Positions 7,761-17,219 of a DNA stretch of 64,000 nt are shown here, one piece after another. The position numbers and the translations under genes were made by a program. The DNA is from an uncultured Lachnospiraceae bacterium. Lineage in GTDB: Bacteria > Bacillota > Clostridia > Lachnospirales > Lachnospiraceae. Location of the stretch: assembly GCA_910586125.1 (NCBI GenBank), contig CAJUHP010000014.1, positions 1 to 64,000 of the forward strand, read 5' to 3'. The notes under the pieces are model-generated. The model was not told where the DNA came from and made no database searches. It saw nothing but the letters and a program-made list of their open reading frames with translations. How positions within the stretch are numbered: the first letter of the stretch is position 1; each line of letters opens with the position of its first letter.

Positions 7761-8435
7761 ATGGGAGCAATTACAAATGATTGGCAGGAGCCGCTTGCGG
7801 CGGAATTTAAGAAGCCTTATTATGCGAAACTGTATCAGACCGTGAAGGAAGAGTATGAGACAAAGCAGATTTTTCCTGCGGCGGAAGATATTTTCAATGC
7901 GTTTGAGTTTACGCCTCTGTCCGAGGTGAAAGTGGTGATTCTGGGACAGGATCCGTATCATGATGTGGGGCAGGCCCACGGCCTCTGTTTTTCGGTGAAG
8001 CCGGACGTAAAGGTTCCGCCTTCGCTGGTGAATATCTACAAGGAACTGCAGGCGGATGTGGGCTGCACGATTCCCAATAACGGCTGTCTGGTGAAATGGG
8101 CCAAACAGGGCGTTCTGCTGCTCAACACCGTTTTAACGGTCCGGGCGCATCAGGCCAATTCCCACCGGGGGATCGGCTGGGAAGAATTTACCGACGCCGC
8201 GATCCGCGTTCTGGGCGAGTTGGACCGCCCTCTGGTCTTTATCCTGTGGGGGCGTCCGGCCAGGATGAAGAAATCCATGCTGAAAAATCCGTCGCATCTG
8301 ATTTTGGAGGCGGCGCATCCCAGCCCGCTGTCCGCGCACAACGGCTTTTTCGGGAGCCGGCCTTTCAGCCAGACCAACGCATATCTGGAAGCCCATGGAC
8401 TTTCCCCCATTGACTGGCAGATTGAGAACGTATAA
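7761..8435 (+). CDS. ung: Uracil-DNA glycosylase, family 1
   Basis: Base-excision repair enzyme that removes uracil from DNA, 224 aa. ATG 7761 is preferred, with TGAGGA seven bases upstream; a TTG two codons earlier overlaps the hisF stop. The water-activating motif GQDPYH has its Asp at residue 64, the same number as in E. coli Ung. The leucine-loop motif HPSPLSAHNGFFGSRPFSQT is intact near the C-terminus. The gene is transcribed with hisF, a chance housekeeping pairing as far as I can tell. Confidence 0.96.
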   Translation: MGAITNDWQEPLAAEFKKPYYAKLYQTVKEEYETKQIFPAAEDIFNAFEFTPLSEVKVVILGQDPYHDVGQAHGLCFSVKPDVKVPPSLVNIYKELQADVGCTIPNNGCLVKWAKQGVLLLNTVLTVRAHQANSHRGIGWEEFTDAAIRVLGELDRPLVFILWGRPARMKKSMLKNPSHLILEAAHPSPLSAHNGFFGSRPFSQTNAYLEAHGLSPIDWQIENV

Positions 8436-8514
8436 AATCAAGAGTATCAAATCGCCTTTCGCGATGAGACTTTCACGGTAAACAGATAGAACAGAGGAGA
8501 GTTCGGAGGAGAGA

Positions 8515-9378
8515 ATGGAGATCTTACAACTTTTAAAATCAATCATCTATGGCATTGTGGAGGGCGTCACGGAATTCCTGCCGATCAGCAGCACGGGACA
8601 TCTGCTTTTGCTGGAGGAATTTCTGCCGATGGAGGCTTCGGCCGCGTTTATGGAGATGTTTGACGTGGTCGTGCAGCTTGGCGCCATCTTAGCGGTGCTG
8701 GTGCTGTATTTTCATAAGCTGAATCCCTTCGCTCCCCGCAAATCTCCCAAACAGCGGCAGCTCACCTGGGGCGTGTGGTGCAAGGTTGTGGTGGGCTGCC
8801 TTCCGGCGGCGGTGATCGGGCTTTTATTTGACGACTGGATGGATGAGCATCTGTATAACGCCTATGTGGTGGCGGCGATGCTGATTCTCTACGGCATTTT
8901 GTTTATTGTTCTGGAGACGAAGAACCGCAAGCGCAGCTTTCCGGTGCAGAACGTGGCGCAGCTCTCCTATGTGGGGGCGGTCCTGATCGGCCTGTTTCAG
9001 ATTCTGGCCATGGTACCCGGTACCTCCCGCTCCGGTGTGACGATCCTGGGAGCCATGCTGTTGGGGGTATCCCGCACGGCGGCGGCCGAGTTTTCTTTCT
9101 TTCTGTCCATTCCGATCATGTTCGGGGCCAGCGGTTTAAAGCTGGTAAAGTTTTTCCTGGACGGGAATCTTCTGACAGCCACGGAGGGCTGGATTCTGCT
9201 CGGGGGCGTGGTGTCGGCCTTTATCGTGGCGATGATTGCGATCCGTTTCCTGATGAGCTATATCAAGCAGCATGATTTTAAGGCGTTCGGATATTACCGG
9301 ATCGGTCTGGGCGTTCTGGTGCTGGCCTATTATCTGATGCAGGCTTTTGTGAATGCAGCGCCGGTGCCGGCGACTTAA
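8515..9378 (+). CDS. uppP: Undecaprenyl-diphosphatase (bacitracin resistance protein)
   Basis: Membrane phosphatase that recycles undecaprenyl pyrophosphate to the lipid carrier used for peptidoglycan synthesis; extra copies give bacitracin tolerance. 287 aa with about eight membrane segments. The family signatures are complete: EGVTEFLPISSTGHLLL near the N-terminus (catalytic Glu and Ser/Thr cluster) and PGTSRSGVTI in the second repeat. The start follows GGAGGAGAG. The 79-bp gap after ung contains a small ATCGC/GCGAT hairpin at 8449-8463. The metalloprotease gene follows after 10 bp. Confidence 0.95.
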   Translation: MEILQLLKSIIYGIVEGVTEFLPISSTGHLLLLEEFLPMEASAAFMEMFDVVVQLGAILAVLVLYFHKLNPFAPRKSPKQRQLTWGVWCKVVVGCLPAAVIGLLFDDWMDEHLYNAYVVAAMLILYGILFIVLETKNRKRSFPVQNVAQLSYVGAVLIGLFQILAMVPGTSRSGVTILGAMLLGVSRTAAAEFSFFLSIPIMFGASGLKLVKFFLDGNLLTATEGWILLGGVVSAFIVAMIAIRFLMSYIKQHDFKAFGYYRIGLGVLVLAYYLMQAFVNAAPVPAT

Positions 9379-9388
9379 AGGCGGGACC

Positions 9389-9982
9389 ATGACAAAAGCA
9401 TATCTGTGGAACGTAAAGCTGAACGGTACGCTCTATGAAATTCAGGTGACATACAAGAAGATGAAAAGCATTCGTCTTCGGGTTATGCCCGGCGGCTTGC
9501 TTCTTCTTTCGGCTCCTTCCGGGACACCAAAAGAACAACTGGAGCCGTTTCTTTGGGAGCGGACCGGGTGGATCGAATATCATGTAAACGAGATGAAAGA
9601 AAAGAAGGCGGCAGAAAAACTGCCGCCTTTGTCTGCGGTGGAAAAAAAGGAGGCCCTGGCGTATCTGCAGCCTCTGGTCGATGCGTGGTATCCGGTTGTG
9701 GCGGCCCGCGGCATTGAGAGGCCGCAGGTGTCGGTGCGGGCCATGCGTACCCGCTTTGGAAGCTGCAGCGTGGGACGGGGGCGAATTACCCTGAATGTCA
9801 TGCTTTTAAACGTACCTAGATCCTGCGCGGAATATGTGGTGCTGCACGAGCTAGCCCACTTTCTGTATCCCAATCACAGCCGTTCTTTCTATGATTTTAT
9901 CGCTGGCTATATGCCGGATTGGCAGGAGCGGGAAAGATTGCTGAAACAAATCGACCGGGAAGCGGCGGCGGTAAACCGGTAA
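9389..9982 (+). CDS. YgjP-like zinc metalloprotease (M48/SprT-type, DUF45)
   Basis: 197 aa. ATG 9389 follows AAAGGCGGG; an earlier in-frame start inside uppP is not supported. The zinc-binding HExxH motif is clear in VVLHELAHFLYPNHSRSFY (His, Glu, His and a third His in NHS). The preceding RMRTRFGSCS-like stretch (RAMRTRFGSCSVGRGRITLN) is the family hallmark. The N-terminal part is a small beta-rich region with a basic patch. The family is widespread and its substrate is unknown; it is probably cytosolic. It sits 13 bp before the GH3 gene that opens the glycan locus, so readthrough is possible. Confidence 0.88.
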   Translation: MTKAYLWNVKLNGTLYEIQVTYKKMKSIRLRVMPGGLLLLSAPSGTPKEQLEPFLWERTGWIEYHVNEMKEKKAAEKLPPLSAVEKKEALAYLQPLVDAWYPVVAARGIERPQVSVRAMRTRFGSCSVGRGRITLNVMLLNVPRSCAEYVVLHELAHFLYPNHSRSFYDFIAGYMPDWQERERLLKQIDREAAAVNR

Positions 9983-9995
9983 AAGGAGGACAAAC

Positions 9996-12131
9996 ATGGA
10001 TGTAATGGAAAACACAGAAAAAATTGCAGAATATCGGAGACATGCAGAATATCTGGTAGCAATGATGACGCAGTCCGAGAAGGTGGATCAGACGCTGAAC
10101 GACGCGCCTGCCATAGAATGTCTGAATATCCCGGCCTACAACTGGTGGAATGAGGCGCTGCACGGCGTTGCCCGCGCCGGGATCGCCACGGTGTTTCCTC
10201 AGTCCATCGGCCTGGCGGCTACCTTTGACGAGGAATTCATCGAGGAGGTGGCGGACGCCATATCCACCGAGGCAAGGGCAAAATTCAATATGCAGCAGGA
10301 AAACGGGGACAGGGGGCTGTATAAGGGGCTGACGTTCTGGTCGCCCAACGTAAATATTTTCCGCGATCCCCGCTGGGGCCGGGGACATGAGACCTTCGGG
10401 GAGGACCCTTATCTTTCCTCCCGGATGGGCGTGGGCTTTGTGAAGGGGCTGCAGGGTCATAACGAAAATTATTTAAAGACGGCGGCCGGCGTCAAACATC
10501 TGGCTGCGCACAGCGGACCGGAGGCGATCCGGCACAGCTTTGATGCAAAGGTGAGCACACAGGACCTCTATGAGACCTATCTGCCCGCCTTCAAAGCCTG
10601 TGTGCAGGAAGGGCACGTGGAGGCGGTGATGGGGGGCTACAACCGCTTAAACGGCGTTCCCTGCTGCGGAAACCACGAGCTCCTGCAGAATATTCTGCGG
10701 GATGAGTGGGGCTTCGAGGGACATGTGGTCAGCGACTGCGGGGCCATCGAAGATTTCCATGCCTTTCATCATTTCACAAACACGCCGGTGGAGTCGGCGG
10801 CCATAGCGATGAATGCCGGCTGCGACTTAAATTGCGGGACCATGTACTGCCATCTGATGGATGCGGTAAAAATGGGGCTGGTGGAGGAAGAACGGCTGAA
10901 TGAAGCGGTGATCCATCTCCTGACGGCCCGTCTGAAACTGGGCGTTCTGGAAAAAAAGGAGGATAATCCGTTTGACCAGATTCCTTACAGCGTGGTGGAC
11001 AGCCCTGCGATGCAGAAACTCAATCGTGAAGCGGCGGCCCGCAGCCTGGTGCTTCTGAAAAATGAGAACGGGCTTCTGCCGCTGAATCTGACAAAGATTC
11101 GGACCATCGGCGTGATCGGGCCCAACGCCAATAACCGGAAGGCTCTGGTCGGAAACTACGAGGGGACGGCTTCCCGCTATATAACGGTTCTGGAGGGGAT
11201 TCAGGATTACGTGGGTGATCGGGCGCGCGTCATGACTTCCGAGGGCTGTCATCTGTACCAGGACAAGGTGGAAGGACTGGGCGAGCGGGGCGATCGGTTA
11301 GCGGAAGTAAAGGGAGTCTGCGCCTGCAGCGACATGGTGATTCTCTGCATGGGCCTGGACGCCAGTCTGGAGGGGGAGCAGGGCGATGCCAACAATGAAT
11401 ACGGAAGCGGCGATAAGCCGGATCTGAATCTGCCCGGTCTTCAGGAAGAGGTGCTGGAAACCGCATTTGCCTGCGGAAAGCCGGTGATTCTTGTGCTGCT
11501 GTCCGGCAGCGCTCTGGCCGTGAACTGGGCCGACGCCCATGTGCCGGCCATTCTCCAGGCATGGTATCCGGGCGCGCAGGGCGGCGCGGCGATCGCGGAG
11601 GTTCTGTTCGGAGACCGCTGCCCGCAGGGAAAGCTTCCTGTGACGTTTTACCGTTCCTGTGAAGATCTGCCGGATTTTTCCGATTACAGTATGAAGGGGC
11701 GCACCTACCGGTATATGGATAGCGAACCGCTGTATCCTTTCGGGTATGGTCTGTCCTACACAAAATTTACATACACAGAGATACAGGCGCCAAAGATTCT
11801 GTCCAAAAACGGCATGGAAATCAAAGTGTCGGTAAAGAATACCGGAACGATAGCGGGGACGGAAACCGTCCAGGTCTATGTCAAAATCTGCCGGGAAAAA
11901 ACGCCGAACGCACAGTTAAAAGGGCTTAAGAAGGTTGCGCTGGCCCCCGGGGAAGAGAAGACCGTCATTCTTTCTCTGCCTTACCAGGCATTTGGGCTGT
12001 ACGATGAGGACGGCAGAATGCAGGTGGAGAGCGGAAACGCCGAAATTTTTGTGGGGGGACAGGCGCCGGGAAAGCGAAGTGAAGATCTGACCGGACAGAC
12101 GGTCACAAAGCTTTCGGTCCGGATATCATGA
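9996..12131 (+). CDS. Glycoside hydrolase family 3 (beta-glucosidase/beta-xylosidase type)
   Basis: 711-aa cytosolic exo-beta-glycosidase; no signal peptide. Ribosome site AAAGGAGG. The GH3 N-terminal barrel is recognised by WSPNVNIFRDPRWGRGHETF and GEDPYL, the KHLAAHSGPE substrate loop, and the nucleophile Asp247 in HVVSDCGAIEDF. The second domain holds the usual GEQGD acid/base region (SLEGEQGDANNEYGSGDKPD). A fibronectin-like C-terminal domain (about 600-700) closes it. Sequence features are closer to XynB/BglX-type enzymes than to NagZ (no D-H dyad loop), so a beta-xylosidase or beta-glucosidase label fits, but specificity cannot be read. It is the first gene of the locus and is 16 bp from the fusion gene. 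Confidence 0.93.
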   Translation: MDVMENTEKIAEYRRHAEYLVAMMTQSEKVDQTLNDAPAIECLNIPAYNWWNEALHGVARAGIATVFPQSIGLAATFDEEFIEEVADAISTEARAKFNMQQENGDRGLYKGLTFWSPNVNIFRDPRWGRGHETFGEDPYLSSRMGVGFVKGLQGHNENYLKTAAGVKHLAAHSGPEAIRHSFDAKVSTQDLYETYLPAFKACVQEGHVEAVMGGYNRLNGVPCCGNHELLQNILRDEWGFEGHVVSDCGAIEDFHAFHHFTNTPVESAAIAMNAGCDLNCGTMYCHLMDAVKMGLVEEERLNEAVIHLLTARLKLGVLEKKEDNPFDQIPYSVVDSPAMQKLNREAAARSLVLLKNENGLLPLNLTKIRTIGVIGPNANNRKALVGNYEGTASRYITVLEGIQDYVGDRARVMTSEGCHLYQDKVEGLGERGDRLAEVKGVCACSDMVILCMGLDASLEGEQGDANNEYGSGDKPDLNLPGLQEEVLETAFACGKPVILVLLSGSALAVNWADAHVPAILQAWYPGAQGGAAIAEVLFGDRCPQGKLPVTFYRSCEDLPDFSDYSMKGRTYRYMDSEPLYPFGYGLSYTKFTYTEIQAPKILSKNGMEIKVSVKNTGTIAGTETVQVYVKICREKTPNAQLKGLKKVALAPGEEKTVILSLPYQAFGLYDEDGRMQVESGNAEIFVGGQAPGKRSEDLTGQTVTKLSVRIS

Positions 12132-12147
12132 AGACGGGAGACAGGGA

Positions 12148-14178
12148 ATGAGAGAAGATAGATTTCCGGGCGGAGTATGGCCGGTGATGCTGACGCCGTT
12201 TACAGAGGAAAATACGATTGATTATGAGGCGCTTTCGGCCCTGATAGAATGGTATATCGGGCAGGGGGCAGAGGGGCTGTTTGCCGTGACCCAGTCGAGC
12301 GAAATGTTTTTTCTGACGCGAAAAGAGCGCATAGAGCTGACGGCGTTTGTAAAGAGACAGGCGGCCGGCCGGGTTCCGGTGATCGCATCGGGCCATATCT
12401 CGGATTCTTTGGAGGACCAGGCAGAGGAGATCCGCCAGATCGCCGGAGCCGGGGCCGACGCGGTGATTTTGGTGACGAACCGGCTGGCCAGGCAGGACGA
12501 GCCGGACTCGCTCTGGCTCTGGCGTCTGTCCGAGCTTCTGGATCGGATTCCGGAGGATATCCGGCTGGGGCTGTATGAATGTCCCTATCCCTATAAGCGC
12601 CAGATGAGCGAAGAGATGACCGAGTGGTGCGCCAGGTCAGGGCGATTTTATTTTTTGAAGGACACGTGCTGTGATCTGACGCAGATCCGCAGAAAGCTCT
12701 CCATCTGCCGGGGGACGAACTTGAAGCTCTATAACGCCAACACGGCGACGCTGCTGCCCTCTCTGCGGGCCGGGGCGGCGGGGTACAGCGGCGTTATGGC
12801 CAATATGCAGTGTACGCTGTATGCCTGGCTGTGCCGCCATGCGTCAGACGAGGGCAGAAGACAGCAGGCGGACAAACTGTCCGAAGAGTTGACCATGTGC
12901 GCGCTGATCGAGCGGCAGTGGTATCCTGCCAACGCCAAATACTACCTGACGCTGGAAGGGCTTCCCCTGCGCGTGAAATGCCGCGGGCAGGAGGCCGGCG
13001 GACTGACGGAGACTTATAAAAACGAAATGCACATGCTGCGCCATATAACGGCCCGCCTGCAGGAAGAAGTAGCCGGAGCCGGCCGGACGGCAGCGCAGGA
13101 ATCCCTCCCGCAATCCGGCGGGAACGCTTCGGAGAAGAATGAGCAGAAGGCAGATCCTGTCGGCGGGAAAGCGGAGGCAGGCCGTCCTCTGACATATCAG
13201 GTTCTGGAGCACCAGCATATTTTTCGCTCTGAAACGTATTTTCGCCAGTGCCATGCCTCCACGATCTGCCGCCTGTCGGACGGCAGTCTGGTCTGTGCCT
13301 GGTTCGGCGGCGAACATGAGAAAGCGCCGGACGTGGGAATCTGGCTCTCCCGCCGGGTGGACGGCGTTTGGAGGGAACCGGTAAAAGTGGCGGATCGGGA
13401 AGAGATTCCCTGCTGGAATCCGGTGCTGTTTGACCGAAAAGACCGCCTTCTTCTGTTCTATAAGATCGGGAAAGAGATTCCGAAATGGCAGACCTTTGTG
13501 AAGGAGTCCTTTGACGGCGGCCTTACCTGGAGCGAGGAGCGGGAGCTGGCAGCCGGAGATTTCGGCGGCCGGGGGCCGGTAAAAAATAAGTGCATTCTGC
13601 TGAGAGACGGGGCCATACTGGCGCCGGCCTCCACGGAGGAAGGCGGCTGGAACTGCTTTGCGGACCGCAGTGAGGACGGCGGGCGAACCTGGATTCGCAG
13701 CGGGGACGTGCCGGTCCGGCGGGAAGCGTTCACAGGAACGGGGCTGATTCAGCCCACGCTCTGGGAGGATGAATCCGGCGATGTACATATGCTGATGCGC
13801 AGCAGTGAAGGCGTTCTGTTTCAGAGCGATTCCTGTGACGGCGGCCGCACCTGGTGCCAGGCAAGACCGACCGCGCTTGCCAACAATAACTGCGGTGTGG
13901 ATCTGGCCCGCCTGGCCGACGGCCGTCTGGTCTTGGTGTATAATCCGGTGTCAGGCAACTGGGCCGCGCGCTCGCCCATCGCCTTCTCGGTATCCTGCGA
14001 CAACGGGGCAAGCTGGAGCGAGCCGCAGATTCTGGACCATGTTCCCTGCGACCGCAACCGGGAAGACGCGGAATTCTCCTATCCGGCCGTTATAGCGGAC
14101 GGAGAGGAAGTCTATATCACCTACACCTGGAAACGCCGGACCATCGCCTTCTGGCACATCCTGTTTCCAGAGGAATAA
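12148..14178 (+). CDS. Fusion: DapA/NanA-type aldolase + sialidase-superfamily beta-propeller
   Basis: 676 aa in one uninterrupted frame. Residues about 1-305 are a DHDPS/N-acetylneuraminate lyase-family barrel: Tyr143 in LYECPYPYKR and Schiff-base Lys171 in FYFLKDTCCDL, spaced 28 residues as in E. coli DapA (133/161). The usual GSTGE loop is altered to TQSSE. A polar linker (about 306-344, rich in G, A, E, K) leads to a six-bladed propeller of the BNR_2 type (345-676) with four Asp boxes: SFDGGLTW, SEDGGRTW, SCDGGRTW, SCDNGASW. This half begins QCHASTICRLSDGSLVCAWF and lacks the R-I-P motif of classical GH33. Likely role: handling a sialic or related keto-acid sugar in the cytosol, joining release and cleavage. 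No signal peptide. Activity is inferred. Confidence 0.85.
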   Translation: MREDRFPGGVWPVMLTPFTEENTIDYEALSALIEWYIGQGAEGLFAVTQSSEMFFLTRKERIELTAFVKRQAAGRVPVIASGHISDSLEDQAEEIRQIAGAGADAVILVTNRLARQDEPDSLWLWRLSELLDRIPEDIRLGLYECPYPYKRQMSEEMTEWCARSGRFYFLKDTCCDLTQIRRKLSICRGTNLKLYNANTATLLPSLRAGAAGYSGVMANMQCTLYAWLCRHASDEGRRQQADKLSEELTMCALIERQWYPANAKYYLTLEGLPLRVKCRGQEAGGLTETYKNEMHMLRHITARLQEEVAGAGRTAAQESLPQSGGNASEKNEQKADPVGGKAEAGRPLTYQVLEHQHIFRSETYFRQCHASTICRLSDGSLVCAWFGGEHEKAPDVGIWLSRRVDGVWREPVKVADREEIPCWNPVLFDRKDRLLLFYKIGKEIPKWQTFVKESFDGGLTWSEERELAAGDFGGRGPVKNKCILLRDGAILAPASTEEGGWNCFADRSEDGGRTWIRSGDVPVRREAFTGTGLIQPTLWEDESGDVHMLMRSSEGVLFQSDSCDGGRTWCQARPTALANNNCGVDLARLADGRLVLVYNPVSGNWAARSPIAFSVSCDNGASWSEPQILDHVPCDRNREDAEFSYPAVIADGEEVYITYTWKRRTIAFWHILFPEE

Positions 14179-14261
14179 GAATGCAGCAGGGATTTCTGTT
14201 TCATAATCCTATCAATATGCGCCGGCAGGCGCAGCGCCAAAATGCCGAGAAGGAGAGAGAC

Positions 14262-15737
14262 ATGTCAGAGAGGGAAAGCATGTTGGAAGACAAAGAGACT
14301 AAAGAGACAAGGACGGAGAGCGCGACGCAGAACGAAGCAAAGGAGGAGGCGAAAGACGCCGCAAAAGAAGCGGACGTGGTGGAAAACGGCGTACATAACT
14401 ACAGCACTGAAAAACGCTATGTCAAACCGGAAGATCCGCGTGTCCAGAAAAAACTATCCTGGTTTCAGGATCAGAAGATCGGCCTGATGATGCACTGGGG
14501 TCCCTATTCCCAGCTAGGAATCGTGGAATCCTGGGCCTTGAGCGATGCGGATGCAGACTGGTCCAGGGACGGCATCGACTGGGAAGTGACGGGGGAAGAA
14601 TTCAAAAAAGAATATTTTGACCTGAATAAGACTTTTAATCCGGTGCGCTTTGAGCCGGAAAAGTGGGCGGATCTTGCCAGGGAAGCCGGCATGAAATATC
14701 TGCTCTTTACCACGAAGCATCACGACGGCTTCTGCATGTGGGACAGCGCCTATTCCGATTACAAGATCACAGCGAGCGACTGCCCGTTCCACACCCACAG
14801 GTACGCCGATATCTGCGCGCATTTGTTTGAGTCCTTCCGCAAAAGAGGGCTGGGCATCGTCGCCTACTTTTCCAAAGCGGACTGGCACGTGGACAGCTAC
14901 TGGAAAAAAGGCACGCCCCGCGGAAACTTCCGCAGCCGGGGTCCCTCCTACATTCCGGCCGAAGATCCGAAAGAGTGGGAGCGGTTTGTCACTTTTACCC
15001 ATAATCAGATCCGGGAGCTGGCGGCCGGATACGGCCGGCTGGACGGCATGTGGTTCGACGCCGGCTGGGTATGCGACAAGGCCGGACAGGATATTCGTCT
15101 GGGAGAAATCATCGAAGAGATCCGCCGCTTTCAGCCTGGTATGCTGTGCGCCGACCGGACGGTGGGAGGTCCCTATGAAAACTATGTGACGCCGGAACAG
15201 TGCGTGCCGGAACAGGTTCTGCCGATTCCGTGGGAGAGCTGCATCACTCTGGGAACTTCCTTCTCGTTCAAATATGAAGACCAGTACAAATCGCCCAGAG
15301 AAGTCATCGCGCTTCTCGTCGATATTGTCGTCAAGGGCGGCAATCTGGCGATCAACGTCGGTCCGCAGCCGGACGGACGTCTTCCCGAAGGCGCGGTGCG
15401 CTCGCTGAGAGGGATCGGAGCCTGGCTGTCGGAATACGGCGAAGCCATCTATGGGACCCGCGTCTGCGCACCGTACAAAAAAGACGGAATCGGGTTTACG
15501 CAGAAGGATGGAAACGTGTATGCAATCCAGATTTTCGGCAGGGAAAGCGATCCCGTGGAAGAAACCGTATGGATTCCCTACGAGGGCGAAGCGCGTGAAA
15601 TCACGGCGCTGGGCAGCGAAACGGTTCTTGGATTTAACCGGGAGAGCGCCGGGGGCAAGACCGCAGGGTATCGGGTGACGCTGCAAAAGCACGACGGCGA
15701 GACGGCGCCGATCGGCCGCGTGTTCTGTCTAAAATGA
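14262..15737 (+). CDS. GH29 alpha-L-fucosidase
   Basis: 491 aa from ATG 14262 (AAGGAG six bases upstream); an alternative ATG at 14181 would add 27 basic residues and also has a weak site. The first 45 residues are a charged Lys/Glu/Ala-rich tail of low complexity, followed by the GH29 barrel: KIGLMMHWGPYSQLG, YLLFTTKHHDGFCMWDSAYS, and the nucleophile Asp266 in MWFDAGW. The family releases alpha-linked L-fucose with retention. The C-terminal 80 residues are a small beta-domain. No signal peptide, so it acts on imported sugar. It is adjacent to a second, shorter GH29 in the same operon, suggesting different linkages such as core alpha-1,6 versus antennary alpha-1,3/4. Confidence 0.9.
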   Translation: MSERESMLEDKETKETRTESATQNEAKEEAKDAAKEADVVENGVHNYSTEKRYVKPEDPRVQKKLSWFQDQKIGLMMHWGPYSQLGIVESWALSDADADWSRDGIDWEVTGEEFKKEYFDLNKTFNPVRFEPEKWADLAREAGMKYLLFTTKHHDGFCMWDSAYSDYKITASDCPFHTHRYADICAHLFESFRKRGLGIVAYFSKADWHVDSYWKKGTPRGNFRSRGPSYIPAEDPKEWERFVTFTHNQIRELAAGYGRLDGMWFDAGWVCDKAGQDIRLGEIIEEIRRFQPGMLCADRTVGGPYENYVTPEQCVPEQVLPIPWESCITLGTSFSFKYEDQYKSPREVIALLVDIVVKGGNLAINVGPQPDGRLPEGAVRSLRGIGAWLSEYGEAIYGTRVCAPYKKDGIGFTQKDGNVYAIQIFGRESDPVEETVWIPYEGEAREITALGSETVLGFNRESAGGKTAGYRVTLQKHDGETAPIGRVFCLK

Positions 15738-15929
15738 GAGAATGATAGCAGATGGCTGATACAGCCGACCGTCTGCTGTTAAATAAGGCGGCGGGGGCAA
15801 AACAAAGGAAGACTCCCGCTGCTTCCCGGCGGTATTGGTTATGAAAAAGAGGAGGAGCGCAAGAAAATCTTTGCCGTTTTGTCCTTCCTCAGCCATAACC
15901 CCGCCCCACCAAGAAAGGAGAGCAACAAC

Positions 15930-17219
15930 ATGATGCAAGAATGGTTCCGCAAAGCAAAACTGGGTATATTCATCCACTATGGCATCTACTCCATCGGCAA
16001 TGTGTCCGAATCGTGGTCCTTCCACAACGGCGCTATCTCGTACGAGGACTACATGAAACAGTGCGATGAATTTACCGCCTCCCGCTTCGACGCCAAAGCC
16101 TGGGCCGATCTGTTTAAAAAGGCCGGCGCGCAGTACGTTGTGCTGACGGCCAAACATCACGACGGCGTGGCGCTGTTCGACACGCAGTATTCCGATTTGA
16201 GCGTAGTCAAGAAAACGCCCGCGGGCCGGGATCTGATCAAAGAGTATACGCAGGCGGTCCGGGAAGCCGGCATGAACGTCGGCCTTTACTTCTCCCTGAT
16301 CGACTGGTCCGATCCGCGTTACCGCAGCGTGTATCCGGAAGGCTCCGATCCCAAGAACCATCTGAACGATGTGTTCGCCACGCCGGCCGGCGGCCCGGAA
16401 GACCCGCAGAAGTGGCAGGAATTTGTGGAATTCAACAAGAATCAGTTGACCGAGCTGATGACGCAGTACGGAACCGTGGATCTTCTGTGGTTTGACGGCG
16501 ACTGGGAGCGCAGCGCAAAACAGTGGAACGCAAAGGAGCTGAAACAGTATCTGCAGTCTTTGAATCCGAATATTCTGATCAATTCCCGTTTTCAGGGCTA
16601 CGGCGACTACGAGACGCCGGAGCAGGGGATTCCTCTGTACGGGCCGGAGGGCGAGTGGGAGTTCTGCACCACGATCAACAGCTCCTGGGGCTACCGCAAG
16701 CAGGATAATCACTATAAGACCAGCCGGCAGATCGTGCGCATGTTCTGCGACTGCCTGACGCTGGGCGGACGCCTTCTGCTGGATGTGGGTCCCAAGGAGG
16801 ACGGAACGCTCGACGAGCGGCAGGTGAAGGTGCTGGAGGATCTGGGCGCTTTTATCCAGGACAACGAGGAAGCGATCTATGACACGACAAAGGGATTGAA
16901 CTACAATCAGTTTTTGGGCGGCAGCACGCTGTCGGCGGACAAGAAGACGATCTATCTGTTCGTCTACGACAAGCCCAGCGAATTTCTCTGTGTCAAGGGG
17001 ATAAAGACGCCGGTAAAGCGCGTCAGCGTTCTGCACACTGGGGAGGAGCTTTCCTTCAGCTATACCGGTTCTCTGCCGTGGAGCGGGATCCCCGGCACGC
17101 TCTGGATTCGTGCGGATGAGATGGAGCTGCATCCTCTGACGACGGTTCTGAAGGTGGAGCTGGAGGGAGAAATCACCTACAATCTGGGTCACGGAGAGGT
17201 CGTTACCAACAACGATTAA
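15930..17219 (+). CDS. GH29 alpha-L-fucosidase, second paralogue
   Basis: 429 aa, start ATG 15930 after AGAAAGGAGAG (a second ATG follows at once). Compact GH29: AKLGIFIHYGIYSIGNVSES, YVVLTAKHHDGVALFDTQYS, nucleophile Asp189 in LLWFDGDWE, and a GGRLLLDVGPKEDG segment after the catalytic part. It is clearly diverged from the upstream GH29 and lacks the charged N-terminal tail. No signal peptide. The 192-bp gap before it contains an AGCAGA/TCTGCT hairpin and a GGTTATG/CATAACC pair but no gene. Likely fucose release in the cytosol; which linkage is unknown. Confidence 0.9.
   Translation: MMQEWFRKAKLGIFIHYGIYSIGNVSESWSFHNGAISYEDYMKQCDEFTASRFDAKAWADLFKKAGAQYVVLTAKHHDGVALFDTQYSDLSVVKKTPAGRDLIKEYTQAVREAGMNVGLYFSLIDWSDPRYRSVYPEGSDPKNHLNDVFATPAGGPEDPQKWQEFVEFNKNQLTELMTQYGTVDLLWFDGDWERSAKQWNAKELKQYLQSLNPNILINSRFQGYGDYETPEQGIPLYGPEGEWEFCTTINSSWGYRKQDNHYKTSRQIVRMFCDCLTLGGRLLLDVGPKEDGTLDERQVKVLEDLGAFIQDNEEAIYDTTKGLNYNQFLGGSTLSADKKTIYLFVYDKPSEFLCVKGIKTPVKRVSVLHTGEELSFSYTGSLPWSGIPGTLWIRADEMELHPLTTVLKVELEGEITYNLGHGEVVTNND

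Noticed and set aside
9996..12131. NagZ-type beta-N-acetylglucosaminidase call for the GH3 enzyme
   Set aside because: It would complete the N-glycan pathway, but the protein has the VVSDCGAI nucleophile region, the second domain and the fibronectin-like tail of the BglX/XynB group, and lacks the short NagZ architecture.
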